A stretch of 39,191 nucleotides of DNA from Candidatus Colicola equi (GCA_018066175.1 JAGHRV010000012.1:1-39191), one strand, 5' to 3'; counted from the first letter of the stretch, positions 1 to 8,812 are shown. A program made the numbers and translations. Notes: a model not told the origin generated them from the letters alone.

Positions 1-200
1 GGAGGCTGACCATACATGGTGTGGATAAGATGATAAATAGGATGGATAAGCTCGCTTATAGCAGACTATATAGCAGCTGATACACATAAAGACGAACGTC
101 TTAGCCAACACCGATATCGAACTTGTGGCGGGACGCCACCGTGAAAAATAAGTCTGCGTAAATCTGCGAGATCTGCGGGAGATTAAATAATGAGAACCAA
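1..200. other. Non-coding left edge, no recognisable gene
   Basis: I see no recognisable gene here. An open frame on the plus strand from the window edge to a TGA at 78-80 could be the C-terminal tail of a truncated gene (about 25 residues), but it is too short to judge. Two small inverted repeats are present: AAGACGAACGTCTT at 89-102, and GTGGCG-GGA-CGCCAC at 125-139. Neither is followed by a clear T-run, so I do not call them terminators. A short repeat array follows at 153-180, just before the recG stop codon. Confidence 0.4.
153..180. repeat. Three near-tandem TCTGCG units beside recG 3' end
   Basis: Three units of 10, 9 and 9 bp each begin with TCTGCG (153-162, 163-171, 172-180), in the gap downstream of recG. 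They resemble short intergenic repeats I associate with Bacteroidales genomes, but I cannot confirm that here. They do not form a hairpin by themselves apart from the internal AGATCT. Confidence 0.6.
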
Positions 201-2294
201 TTAGGAAATGCCGGAATAGTGACCGGTTGTGATGCGCAGGTGGTTTAATTGCCGTTTATAGATACGATTATACTCGTCTTCTAACGTGGGGTCGGCATCC
301 AATATATCGGAAGCGGCTTGTCGAGCCTGCATCAGTATTTGTCCATCGGTGGCCAAACTGGCAATCTTGAGATCAAACGGCAATCCGGACTGTAGCGTAC
401 CATCTATATCTCCGGGTCCGCGTAATTGCAGATCCGCCTCGGCTATACGGAAACCATCATTGGTGGCCACCATGATATCCATTCGTTGTCGCGTTTCTTT
501 AGATAATTCAGTTCGTGTGAGCAGAATACAGAAACTCTGGTCCGCCCCTCGTCCCACGCGTCCGCGCAACTGGTGCAACTGACTGAGTCCGAACCGTTCG
601 GCATTCTCGATAATCATCACACTGGCATTGGGCACATTCACGCCCACTTCGATAACGGTTGTAGCCACTAAGATTTGGGTTTCACCGCTCGCGAACCGCT
701 GCATTTGTGCGTCTTTATCCTTGGCTTTCATCTGACCATGCACCATGGATATACGGTACTCGGGGAAGGTGTCGCAGAGGGTGTTATAACCATTCTCGAG
801 GTCTTGCAAATCTAATTTCTCATTCTCTTTGATGAGCGGATACACGACGTATATCTGTCGTCCCAATCCTATTTGTTTGCGAATAAACTCATTGATGCTG
901 CGTCGTCTCAGGATAGAGTAGTGGAAGGTCTGTATGGGTTTGCGTCCCGGTGGTAACTCGTCAATCACGCTGGTGCTCAAGTCGCCATGCACCGTCATGG
1001 CTAAGGTGCGTGGAATAGGAGTGGCGGTCATGACTAACACATGAGGCGCCGTCTCGTTCTTGGTCCATAGTTTGCTGCGTTGCTTAACGCCAAAGCGGTG
1101 TTGTTCATCAATGATGACCAGTCCTAAGTTAGCGAACTGCACTTCGTCTTCAATCAGGGCATGGGTGCCAATGAGCAGGTTAATCTCGCCGGAGCGCAAT
1201 CCCTCGTGCAGGGGTTCGCGTTGTTTCTTAGTGGTTGAACCGGTGAGTAGAGCGACTTTCACTTCCGGCATATCTTTGAGCAAGTGGGTCAGTGTCTCAA
1301 GGTGTTGGTTAGCGAGAATCTCGGTGGGAGCCATGATGCAGGCTTGGTAGCCATTGTCGATGGCCAATAAGGCACATAGTAGTGCCACTAACGTCTTACC
1401 TGACCCCACATCGCCTTGCAATAAACGATTCATCTGACGCCCGCTCTTGAGGTCACCATGAATCTCCTTGACGACGCGTTTTTGGGCATTGGTTAATTCA
1501 AAGGGCAGACACTCTTTGTAGAACCGATTGAAGAATCGTCCTACGATAGGCATCGGAAAACCGACCCGTTGTTCGTGGCTCTTCTTTTGCCGCAGGATAT
1601 GCAGTTGGATATAGAATAATTCCTCAAACTTGAGTCGTTCTCGCGCCCGTTGCATGGAAGCGATGTCTTTGGGGAAGTGCACATTCACCAGCGCTTCGGA
1701 CAGTCCCATCAGGTGGTTTTTCATTAGCACATCCATGCCTAATGTGTCCGGCACCCCACTTTGTTTGAGGTCCGGCATCAACGAGGCTATGATCTGACGC
1801 ATTCCTTTGGAGTTCAGTCCGGACCGCTTCATGGCTTCGGTGGTCTCGTAGATAGGTTCTAACCCTTGCGTCATCTCGGGAGTCACTTTGCTCATCAACG
1901 TGAGTTCAGGATGCACAAAGTTCCACTCATGATTAAACCGCGACGGTTTGCCGAATAATAAGTAGGGCGTGTTGAGGGCAAGTTTGAGGTACTTGATGCC
2001 TTGGAACCAGACTAACTCGCACGTATGGGAGCCATCGTTAAAAGTGGCCGATATACGTTGTGCTTTGCCGATACCAACCGGGTGCCACTCGGTGATTTGA
2101 CCGATTATCTGCACCGCTGTATCCTCGTCCTGTATATCTGCTATCTTATAGAACTTACTGCGGTCCACATATCGGAAGGGATACTGCTGCAGTATGTCAA
2201 AGGCGGTTTGCACCTTTAACTCTTTACGAAGAATGTCGGCACGATGGGCACCGACATTCTTGCAATAGGTAATATCTCGTATAGATAAATCCAA
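201..2294 (-). CDS. recG: ATP-dependent DNA helicase RecG
   Basis: RecG is a monomeric superfamily 2 helicase that remodels stalled forks and branched recombination intermediates. The 697-residue length is normal. An N-terminal wedge/OB region covers roughly residues 1-230. Walker A is GDVGSGKT at 294-301, and the Walker B is DEQH at 396-399. Motif III is TATPIPRT near 424-431. The C-terminal helicase lobe carries TTVIEVGVNVPNA and the arginine-finger segment QLRGRVGRG near 576-584. It starts only 2 bp after the tonB stop codon, so the two are probably cotranscribed from the tonB promoter. No truncation or frameshift is seen. Confidence 0.97.
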   Translation of the reverse strand: MDLSIRDITYCKNVGAHRADILRKELKVQTAFDILQQYPFRYVDRSKFYKIADIQDEDTAVQIIGQITEWHPVGIGKAQRISATFNDGSHTCELVWFQGIKYLKLALNTPYLLFGKPSRFNHEWNFVHPELTLMSKVTPEMTQGLEPIYETTEAMKRSGLNSKGMRQIIASLMPDLKQSGVPDTLGMDVLMKNHLMGLSEALVNVHFPKDIASMQRARERLKFEELFYIQLHILRQKKSHEQRVGFPMPIVGRFFNRFYKECLPFELTNAQKRVVKEIHGDLKSGRQMNRLLQGDVGSGKTLVALLCALLAIDNGYQACIMAPTEILANQHLETLTHLLKDMPEVKVALLTGSTTKKQREPLHEGLRSGEINLLIGTHALIEDEVQFANLGLVIIDEQHRFGVKQRSKLWTKNETAPHVLVMTATPIPRTLAMTVHGDLSTSVIDELPPGRKPIQTFHYSILRRRSINEFIRKQIGLGRQIYVVYPLIKENEKLDLQDLENGYNTLCDTFPEYRISMVHGQMKAKDKDAQMQRFASGETQILVATTVIEVGVNVPNASVMIIENAERFGLSQLHQLRGRVGRGADQSFCILLTRTELSKETRQRMDIMVATNDGFRIAEADLQLRGPGDIDGTLQSGLPFDLKIASLATDGQILMQARQAASDILDADPTLEDEYNRIYKRQLNHLRITTGHYSGIS

Positions 2295-2296
2295 GG

Positions 2297-2971
2297 TTAT
2301 TGTAATCTAAATACAACGGGCAACGTGAATTTAACGCGTACGGCTTTACCGCGTTGCATACCGGGTTTCCACTTAGGCATGGACTTGATGACGCGGATAG
2401 CCTCTTTATCTAGAGATGGGTCTACGGAACGAACGACTTGGATATCCACGATGGAGCCGTCTTTATTAACCACGAATTGGCAGATAACACGTCCTTGAAT
2501 GCCGTTCTCTTGCGCAATCATAGGATACTTGATGTTCTCGGATAAGTACTTCATCATAGCTTGCGTACCACCCGGGAACTCAGGTTGTTTCTCAACGATT
2601 ACGAAGACTACGTTTTCTTCCTCTTCTTCCTCCTCAATCTCTACGGGAGCCTGAATGACCACTTCTGTCTTGTCGTCCTCCGTATTGATTTGGATTTCTT
2701 CGGTTTCTACATCATCTTCCACAACGTTCAGCACTTCTACTTCTTGAACGGCTGGTGGTGGAGGTGGTGGAGGTGTCTCTTGGGAGGTTTGCTGAATATC
2801 AATCTCCTCCTCAAAGGCGAATTCGGTATCCGCAACCTCATACTTAGTTACTTCCTTTTCCGTCCACTCTAAAGCGACGTAACATACACTCAGCACAAAT
2901 ACGAAGCCAATCAGCACATACATGAACTTCTTGTCTTCCAAACTGGCATTAGGATTCTTTTTGAGTTGCAT
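2297..2971 (-). CDS. tonB: Energy transducer TonB
   Basis: This inner-membrane protein would couple the proton motive force (with ExbB/ExbD, not in the window) to TonB-dependent outer membrane receptors. Visible features are a short cytoplasmic N-terminus, one transmembrane helix at about 17-35, and a periplasmic spacer with seven consecutive prolines at 67-73 and a glutamate-rich run near 113-119. The C-terminal TonB domain starts near 134 (PEFPGGTQAMMKYL ... NIKYP ... GRVICQFVVNKDG ... PKWKPG). The 224-residue length is usual for the single-TM Bacteroidota type. It is the first gene of a tonB-recG pair, with its own promoter at 3011-3042. Bacteroidota carry many tonB paralogues, so which receptors it serves cannot be told. 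Confidence 0.93.
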   Translation of the reverse strand: MQLKKNPNASLEDKKFMYVLIGFVFVLSVCYVALEWTEKEVTKYEVADTEFAFEEEIDIQQTSQETPPPPPPPAVQEVEVLNVVEDDVETEEIQINTEDDKTEVVIQAPVEIEEEEEEENVVFVIVEKQPEFPGGTQAMMKYLSENIKYPMIAQENGIQGRVICQFVVNKDGSIVDIQVVRSVDPSLDKEAIRVIKSMPKWKPGMQRGKAVRVKFTLPVVFRLQ

Positions 2972-3010
2972 ATTATTTAATATTTTATATTATTCACCAA
3001 TTTCGGACTG

Positions 3011-3042
3011 CAAAGTTACTGAAAAAAAATGGAATATACAAA
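3011..3042 (-). promoter_or_regulatory. Bacteroidota-type promoter of tonB-recG
   Basis: On the minus strand, TTTG (3042-3039) is followed after 20 bp by TAACTTTG (3018-3011), matching the Bacteroidota sigma-ABfr consensus TTTG-N19/20-TAnnTTTG. The box ends 39 bp before the tonB ATG. It diverges from the flippase promoter at 3070-3100. Confidence 0.75.
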
Positions 3043-3069
3043 TAATTGTGTGATTTTTTTGTGGAAAAG

Positions 3070-3100
3070 TTGCACTTTTCAAAAAAAAGCAGTACCTTTG
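3070..3100 (+). promoter_or_regulatory. Promoter of the flippase gene
   Basis: TTG (3070-3072) is followed after 20 bp by TACCTTTG (3093-3100). The box ends 9 bp before the chosen ATG at 3110, so the transcript would have almost no leader. This placement also rules out the upstream in-frame ATG at 3029, which lies ahead of the promoter. Confidence 0.7.
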
Positions 3101-3109
3101 CAGGCGAAA

Positions 3110-4393
3110 ATGAATGCTTTGTTCAAAAATAGTGCTCACTTGCTATCTGCGAATGTTGTAGCGCAAGCCATTGGGTTGATTGTTTATCCGATTTTAACTC
3201 GGATATATTCTCCTGAGGACTTTGGTTTGTTGAATTTATTTCTCAGTATAGGAGGTATATTGAGCGTTGTTGCCACCATTGAATATCAGGGAGCAATCGT
3301 TCTACCATCAGATGATAAAAAAAGTATTGCTTTATTCCATTTGGGGATTGTGACTACGGTGGTGTTGACGGTTTTGTTGTTAGCTTCTAATTTGTTTGAT
3401 AATTTAATCGGTACGCTTTTTCACACACCAGCTTTGTTATTATGTTGGAAATGGCTTGCTGCTTTTGTCTTTTTAGGTGGTTTGTGGAGTCTGCAAAATA
3501 ATTGGCTCATTCGTCAGCAGGAGTTTGGTGCGATAAGTGTCTATCAAGTATCTCAAAGTGTGGTTGGGTCAGTTTGTAAAATCGTTTTTGGCGTGATAGG
3601 AATGGTTGGAGTGGGATTGATAACATCCTCTATTATTGCCATGGCGGTTGCTCTTATTTTAAGTTGTTGCTTCGAAAGAAAGTTCAATCGTAGGGATATT
3701 CTAACTTGTCATACGTCATGGAATGAATTAAAACAAGTTGCGCGTGAATATAAGAACTTCCCTATTTATAGTTTTCCGCGGAGTATTTTGAATAGTGTCA
3801 GTGGCAATTTACCAGCGCTTGTTCTTTCTCCCGTATTTGGTTTGACGGAATTGGGATTTTTTGGGATGGCAGTCACACTTGCATTCCGTCCTATTCAACT
3901 AATTTCGCAGTCGGTGTATCAGGTATTGTTTCAACGTTATTCCGTTATAATTCGACAACAAGAACAGGTGTTACCTTTTACCATTCAGATGGTTAAAAAA
4001 GCGGTATTGGTTATTGTACCCGTTTTTGTCGTATTGTGGTTTGTTTTGCCGACGTTGGTATGTTGGTTATTGGGTGCAGAGTGGGGCACAACAAGTTATT
4101 ACATTCGAATTATGTTGCCATGGTTGGCTTTAGTGGTAGTGGCTCCAACTCTTGGTTTTATACCGGATATTTTTATGCAACAGAAGACGGCTACTATGAT
4201 TGAAGTCGGTTATTTCATTCTGCGTGTTTTGGCTTTAGGACTGGGAGTGTGGTGTTTTAGTTTCAAGGTTGCCATATTGGCATACACCGTGGTGGGTTGT
4301 ATTGTTTTAGGAGGACAAATAGGATGGTATTTCTATCTGCTAATACAATATGAAAAGCATCGTAATACTCAGTCAAATTGTAATCCTAATTGA
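3110..4393 (+). CDS. Oligosaccharide flippase (Wzx/MATE-like, MVF superfamily)
   Basis: This is a predicted multi-pass inner-membrane flippase of the polysaccharide-exporter type, which would turn lipid-linked glycan units across the membrane. The start at 3110 (427 residues, MNALFKNSAHLL...) is preferred to an in-frame ATG 27 codons upstream because the promoter box lies between them. The family signature is at the N-terminus (QAIGLIVYPILTRIYSPEDF, then GLLNLF), and about 12 hydrophobic helices alternate with short basic loops. It converges on the minus-strand glycan operon, with a 25 bp overlap of coding ends at 4369-4393. The likely substrate is whatever the neighbouring glycosyltransferases build, which is an inference from position. 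Confidence 0.88.
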   Translation: MNALFKNSAHLLSANVVAQAIGLIVYPILTRIYSPEDFGLLNLFLSIGGILSVVATIEYQGAIVLPSDDKKSIALFHLGIVTTVVLTVLLLASNLFDNLIGTLFHTPALLLCWKWLAAFVFLGGLWSLQNNWLIRQQEFGAISVYQVSQSVVGSVCKIVFGVIGMVGVGLITSSIIAMAVALILSCCFERKFNRRDILTCHTSWNELKQVAREYKNFPIYSFPRSILNSVSGNLPALVLSPVFGLTELGFFGMAVTLAFRPIQLISQSVYQVLFQRYSVIIRQQEQVLPFTIQMVKKAVLVIVPVFVVLWFVLPTLVCWLLGAEWGTTSYYIRIMLPWLALVVVAPTLGFIPDIFMQQKTATMIEVGYFILRVLALGLGVWCFSFKVAILAYTVVGCIVLGGQIGWYFYLLIQYEKHRNTQSNCNPN

Positions 4394-6069
4394 TGAACGA
4401 TGGATAAATAAGTGAGGACTGAAATTTGTTCAACCGCATTTCCCTGTGTAAAAAGATGCAGTATGTCTTTCTGTAAAAGAGATTTCTTTATTAAGGGTAG
4501 ATGCGAAGCAAAGTAATTGTTCCAATCGTCTTTCAAATTTTTATTTTCTGCTAACCAAGAGTCAAGTGGGTTCATAGACTGTTCTTTCTCTAATTTATAG
4601 TTATTCCCTAAATGAAATTTGTTTAAGCAGTATCGGAATAAACGACCAATCACATCCTGAATGGGCATCGTACGTCCAGCGATAACAACTTGGGTAGGAC
4701 GGTGTCCAATAATTTCTTTTCCATTGTGCCGCCATTGGGCGATGTGAGGATAACACTGAAGAATCCATTGGTCGTATATAGAATAGTTCCAGCGCATGTA
4801 ATGAGGTAATTGCAGACAATATTCCATAAAATCGACATCTGCAAAAGGAGAACAGGATTCAGTGAATTGCTGAAAGATAGAAGGCGACCCCAAATTGGCG
4901 AACATCAGTCCCCGAACCATTATATAGTACATATCGGCATCGCTGTATTGTGTCATAAAATCTTTTGGAACGATTGTCGCTAAGCGGCTAAGTAAAGTTT
5001 TTGAAAACGCTCCCAATCCAAAATAATAGGGTTTTTGCGGCATGAAGCTATTTACAATAATGTCTCCCAACATACCTGTCGCAATCACTCCTGTTTGAGA
5101 ATGGGGAACTCGTGACATACCGAATTCTACTTGTGCAGGCCCTGCATACTGCAGTTGCATGTTGCTGTGTTGAACAGCAGAATCAATATTGTGTAGATAT
5201 TCGCCATTGTCTAATGGAACGAAATGCCAAGCAATGCCTAAATGTTTGCTAATTTCGTATGCATAATTTTGATCGAAATAATTTGTTTGAGAAAAAGTGA
5301 ATGTTTCTATATTCGTTTCTAACTGATGTGCAACCATTACGGTCATTCGGGAATCCAAGCCCGCACTTAGTGGCATAAGGTTCTTCAATCCATATTCCTT
5401 GTTTTTGTCTAAGATGCGTTGTAGTGCTTGTCGGAAAAGTGAATCCATTTGAGCGATTACATCTTGGGGGTTGTTTGTCCTTGGAATATTAGAGAAGTGA
5501 TGATAGGTAATTTTTCTAACTTCTGTTGGACTAATGCGAAGATATTCTCCAGCTTGCAATCGAAAAATGTTTTCTATAGGGGTATGTTCTGTGGGACTAT
5601 ATCCGAAAGTTAACATACTATATGCGTATAGTAAATCGGCAGTATATAATTGTGTTGTTTGTCCCAATCGCTGAATATCACAATCAAAGAAAACTTTATT
5701 TCCAGATATATGATAAAAAAGAGGTTTGCTCCCGATGTGGTCGGTGAATATAAGACATGTGCGTTGTCTCTTGTCATAAAATATACCATGAAAAGAACCC
5801 CTTAAAAGATTAAAGAACGTTTCTCCTTCTTTTTCATATAAGGCAGCAGGCCATTCTATCCCATATTGTTGTTCCAATTGTTTGCGATTCAATATTACAC
5901 CTTCCAAGGCATAGGCGTAGATATCCGTTTGCACAAATGGTTTGTCCTTAAGAAACTTATCCAAGGTCTTTTGAGCAATCACCATGTCCTGAACATACAT
6001 AACACGTCCTTCCACAGCTTCTGTGGGATATGTTAATGAAGGATTATATGTCCCGTAAATTCCATACAT
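4369..6069 (-). CDS. Asparagine-synthase-like amidotransferase lacking Cys2
   Basis: The 566-residue protein has the two-domain layout of class-II glutamine amidotransferase/asparagine synthetase. Residues 1-200 resemble the Ntn glutaminase fold (FTDHIGSKPLFYH at about 108-120). The synthetase domain has the pyrophosphate loop as PLSAGLDSR (SAGLDS at 235-240, for the usual SGGxDS). The mature N-terminus reads MYGIYG, so the catalytic Cys2 needed for glutamine hydrolysis is missing. No alternative start can supply it, because the ATG lies one base after the upstream stop codon. It may use free ammonia or another amine to amidate or ligate a carboxylate, as beta-lactam synthetase-like relatives do. 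It is the last gene of the operon 8749-4369. Its place in a glycan cluster suggests modification of a sugar acid or a peptide-like group, which is unproven. Confidence 0.8.
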   Translation of the reverse strand: MYGIYGTYNPSLTYPTEAVEGRVMYVQDMVIAQKTLDKFLKDKPFVQTDIYAYALEGVILNRKQLEQQYGIEWPAALYEKEGETFFNLLRGSFHGIFYDKRQRTCLIFTDHIGSKPLFYHISGNKVFFDCDIQRLGQTTQLYTADLLYAYSMLTFGYSPTEHTPIENIFRLQAGEYLRISPTEVRKITYHHFSNIPRTNNPQDVIAQMDSLFRQALQRILDKNKEYGLKNLMPLSAGLDSRMTVMVAHQLETNIETFTFSQTNYFDQNYAYEISKHLGIAWHFVPLDNGEYLHNIDSAVQHSNMQLQYAGPAQVEFGMSRVPHSQTGVIATGMLGDIIVNSFMPQKPYYFGLGAFSKTLLSRLATIVPKDFMTQYSDADMYYIMVRGLMFANLGSPSIFQQFTESCSPFADVDFMEYCLQLPHYMRWNYSIYDQWILQCYPHIAQWRHNGKEIIGHRPTQVVIAGRTMPIQDVIGRLFRYCLNKFHLGNNYKLEKEQSMNPLDSWLAENKNLKDDWNNYFASHLPLIKKSLLQKDILHLFTQGNAVEQISVLTYLSIVHQLGLQFD

Positions 6070-6070
6070 A

Positions 6071-6898
6071 TTAAAAGATGCGTTTTCTTATTGTGGGTTG
6101 GCGAAAAGAGAATACGTGTTGAATTTGCCGTAAACGATATCGGAAGTAATTGAGAAAGATAAAATATTGATTGGCTTTTTTATGACAATAATCTTGTAAG
6201 TCGATGACAAAAGAATCCAAAGGGGTATGCATACTACGAGGGTGAAATTTCCATTCAAAATCATTAAATAGATTATTTGAATGAATAATCTCTGCCCAAT
6301 AGGGGGCTTGGTCGCCCAAGAGAACTGTCATGTCTTGAAAATCTATTTGACTGAAATCTAATTCTCCACGAGCTGATTTTGCAGGCTCTGCCAACGCACG
6401 GAAATGGTTTTTAGGATTAGTTATATGCAAACCGATGTGTCGTTCGGGATATAATTGCAAACCATTAGGAAAAATAATTGCTATCCGATGAGTAATGGAC
6501 GATGGCAGTGATGCCAACATATCACGGATGAAATTGTTAGATAACAAATCATCACTATCTAGACGGACGGACACGAGTACATCTATGTTTGATGAGTATT
6601 TTTGAGCAATGGCTTTGAACTGAGTATTGATGTTGGTGTTGTATGGCAGATATAGAAGTTCAGCCTCTTGACATCCTGCTATACACTGCTCCATTTGTTT
6701 GCGAAATGGCATTGGTGTGTCTTCATCCATTAAAATAATCCATTGGAAGTTTTTGCATAATTGATTTTGAACGGAGGGTAGACAAAATTGTTTGAATAAA
6801 TCTAAACGATAATTCAACCAATCCATGTCTAAAGTGCGAATACATCTCTCATCAAAACGGATGTTGAAACGAGTCAATATAATACATTTATAATTCAT
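6071..6898 (-). CDS. Putative rhamnosyltransferase-family glycosyltransferase
   Basis: The 275-residue protein resembles the 'putative rhamnosyl transferase' family (PF11316 as I recall it). It starts with the pattern CIILTRFNIRF, followed by WLNYRLDLFKQFCLPSVQNQ and FQWIILMDEDTP. A GT-A-like acidic motif, VSVRLDSDDLL, sits near residues 109-119 and could bind the sugar-nucleotide metal. No signal peptide or membrane helix is evident, so it is probably cytoplasmic or peripheral. It overlaps the preceding GT4 gene by 11 bp and ends one base before the asparagine-synthase-like gene, so it belongs to one operon. The sugar specificity is unknown and the family name should not be taken literally. 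Confidence 0.78.
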   Translation of the reverse strand: MNYKCIILTRFNIRFDERCIRTLDMDWLNYRLDLFKQFCLPSVQNQLCKNFQWIILMDEDTPMPFRKQMEQCIAGCQEAELLYLPYNTNINTQFKAIAQKYSSNIDVLVSVRLDSDDLLSNNFIRDMLASLPSSITHRIAIIFPNGLQLYPERHIGLHITNPKNHFRALAEPAKSARGELDFSQIDFQDMTVLLGDQAPYWAEIIHSNNLFNDFEWKFHPRSMHTPLDSFVIDLQDYCHKKANQYFIFLNYFRYRLRQIQHVFSFRQPTIRKRIF

Positions 6899-7856
6899 GC
6901 ACGAAGTTTATGAAAGAAGATGCTATTAAATCCCAATGATATTGTGTCAAAAACGATTGACGGCATTGCGTGGCATGGGTCATATATAATGTTGAATCCT
7001 TCACATACTGTATAATAGCGGCGGTTACCTGTTCGTGGTTGTCCGGTTGTACCAACGTAATACACGTCTGAATATTAGGAATAGTATGCTTGATGGCTTT
7101 TAGTTGACTGTAAACAGATGGTCTGCCAGCGGCTAGATAGTAAAAGAGTTTTATGGGCATACATTGTGTGTTCTCATCGTCAATCTGTCGCAAATCAAGG
7201 AATAAATCATAATCCTTCAGATGCTCACAAAAGGTCTCAAATGGAACTTGATACATGGTGTCTAATTGCCAGTTTATATTTGGCATTTTTTCTTTACATC
7301 TCGCGACGGCTGCTTGCACATTGCTCCAACCTTTGTCCTTCGTTTTAGGACCGACGTAGAGGATGCGACAACAATCAGTTGGTGTTTTTGCAGGAGTATA
7401 AGGTACGTAATCCACACATGGATAATAAGGCAGGTGCAAACGTGGTTGTGGAAGATTTTTATACAAGGAAAACTTGCTTTCTTCTCCGTATATGAATGCA
7501 TGACAACGCGATGATGCCCATCGAGCTAAACGCGTTTTTATAATCTTTTGAATTGTTTGTTTAATTGTACTCCCATGCAAGTCTTTTTTTGAAGGATAAA
7601 ATTCTGTAATGTCCCAAACTATTTTGCGTCTTCTGTAACACAATAATATGGCTATTGGAGTGTCTGCCAAGATGATGTCTGGAGAGAATGTCGATAACGC
7701 ACGACGGATAGTAATCCATTTCTGCAATAAAGATTGGCATTTTAATGTGGAACAAATGTTCACATTATCTCCTACTTCTATTAGACTGTGCCGTTGGTGA
7801 AACCAAACTCGATCGTCTTGACAGGAATGAGCCGTTTGTACGAACAAAACATTCAT
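6888..7856 (-). CDS. Glycosyltransferase, GT4/GT-B type
   Basis: The 322-residue protein has a GT-B layout. The N-terminal Rossmann-like half begins MNVLFVQTAHSCQDDRVW and includes FSPDIILADTPIAIL. The C-terminal half begins at CRILYVGPKTKDKGWSNV (near residue 163). The donor-site region is MPIKLFYYLAAGRPSVYSQL, where the usual acidic EX7E pair is weak, so catalysis may be unusual. It overlaps its upstream neighbour (GNAT-like) by 4 bp and the downstream rhamnosyltransferase-like gene by 11 bp, an operon arrangement. Acceptor and donor cannot be deduced. Confidence 0.78.
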   Translation of the reverse strand: MNVLFVQTAHSCQDDRVWFHQRHSLIEVGDNVNICSTLKCQSLLQKWITIRRALSTFSPDIILADTPIAILLCYRRRKIVWDITEFYPSKKDLHGSTIKQTIQKIIKTRLARWASSRCHAFIYGEESKFSLYKNLPQPRLHLPYYPCVDYVPYTPAKTPTDCCRILYVGPKTKDKGWSNVQAAVARCKEKMPNINWQLDTMYQVPFETFCEHLKDYDLFLDLRQIDDENTQCMPIKLFYYLAAGRPSVYSQLKAIKHTIPNIQTCITLVQPDNHEQVTAAIIQYVKDSTLYMTHATQCRQSFLTQYHWDLIASSFINFVHEL

Positions 7857-8749
7857 AATCCGTATTTAAGGTTTCTGAACCAGTTAATTGCTAAAGGAAT
7901 ATAGAAATACCATTTATAGACTTTGCTTACACTATAGTAGGTGGTGGGAGTGGCTCCGAACTGCTTATAGTGGTTGGCAACTCCGCGGTGCATGCTGCCT
8001 TCAAAATCAAAAGCAACACCTAACTCGCGTGCCATCTTGATAGCTTCCAGTACCAATAAGGCACCGGCTCCGGAGTCTTTATGGGCTGGAGCAAAAGTAG
8101 GCATCAAGTAGTACATGTATCGATCGTCCCAAACCAGATACGCTGCGGCATACACTTCCCCGTCAGCATTGCAAATGGAAAGGATGCGTCCTTGGTTGGC
8201 GCGTCTGGCCTTGCGGTCTAAAACCAACAAGAACTCACGTTCGTAACTTACTCGACGACTGCGATCCTCCATACATTTAGCATGGAATTGATAAAAGGCT
8301 TCGGCACTCATATCGCGTTCAGCGTGCAGACTAAGTGCTTTTTGCAACTGCCGTTTTTTGTTCTTGGAGAACGCTCCAATCACCTTATCCAAATCGCTCA
8401 AGTCGTTGATGCGATAGGTCACGCGTTCCTTTACCTTATATCCTAACGCGCGCATGTACTCGGGAAGAGGACTGCCTATAGGATATTGTTGGTAGTAATA
8501 AGCCAGGTGCATTTCCGACAATTTAGCATCAATCTGTTTGGCTAAATCTTGCGCTTGGGGCATGGTGCATGTATCAGGATCTACCCACATACCACCAATC
8601 TGTGTTTGTTGAGGCATTACAATATAACGCATCCACCAGCGTTTGCGAATAAGGGTGGGCATGTCGGGCAGAATTTCCTCCCAATATTTGCCGGCACAAA
8701 CGGCATCCATCCACCACTTTTCCATGAAAATAGGTCTCTTATTTGCCAT
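7853..8749 (-). CDS. FemAB/GNAT-like acyltransferase (Acetyltransf_6 type)
   Basis: The 298-residue protein begins MANKRPIFMEKWWMDAVC. This ATG (8749) is chosen over one 28 codons upstream because the promoter box TATCTTTG lies between them. The 'WWMDAVC' start, the NKKRQLQKAL helix and the C-terminal GNAT-like segment (VWDDRYMYYLMPTFAP ... GAGALLVLEAIKMARELG ... FDFEGSMHRGVANHYKQFGA) match the BioF2/FemAB-like double-GNAT proteins. These transfer an acyl or aminoacyl group, often onto glycans or peptidoglycan precursors. It is the first gene of the operon running to 4369. The chemical group transferred is unknown. Confidence 0.8.
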   Translation of the reverse strand: MANKRPIFMEKWWMDAVCAGKYWEEILPDMPTLIRKRWWMRYIVMPQQTQIGGMWVDPDTCTMPQAQDLAKQIDAKLSEMHLAYYYQQYPIGSPLPEYMRALGYKVKERVTYRINDLSDLDKVIGAFSKNKKRQLQKALSLHAERDMSAEAFYQFHAKCMEDRSRRVSYEREFLLVLDRKARRANQGRILSICNADGEVYAAAYLVWDDRYMYYLMPTFAPAHKDSGAGALLVLEAIKMARELGVAFDFEGSMHRGVANHYKQFGATPTTYYSVSKVYKWYFYIPLAINWFRNLKYGL

Positions 8750-8780
8750 GATATTTTGGTTTACACATTCTTTGCAGCGG

Positions 8781-8812
8781 CAAAGATACAACTTTTTTTT
8801 GAATTGTGCAAA
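8781..8812 (-). promoter_or_regulatory. Promoter of the 8.7-4.4 kb glycan operon
   Basis: On the minus strand, TTTG (8812-8809) lies 20 bp before TATCTTTG (8788-8781), an exact fit to the Bacteroidota consensus. The box ends 31 bp before the ATG at 8749. It diverges from the uvrB promoter, with the two -33 elements 33 bp apart. Confidence 0.78.

Noticed and set aside
125..139. GTGGCG-GGA-CGCCAC hairpin as a terminator of recG
   Set aside because: The loop is only 3 nt, and no T-run follows the stem in either direction.
3029..3109. Upstream ATG extension of the flippase (27 residues)
   Set aside because: The promoter TTG-N20-TACCTTTG lies within this stretch, and the family N-terminus matches the ATG at 3110.
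7266..7514. Overlapping short ORFs opposite the GT4 gene
   Set aside because: They are shadows of a clearly conserved gene on the other strand, with no start signals or protein-like motifs.
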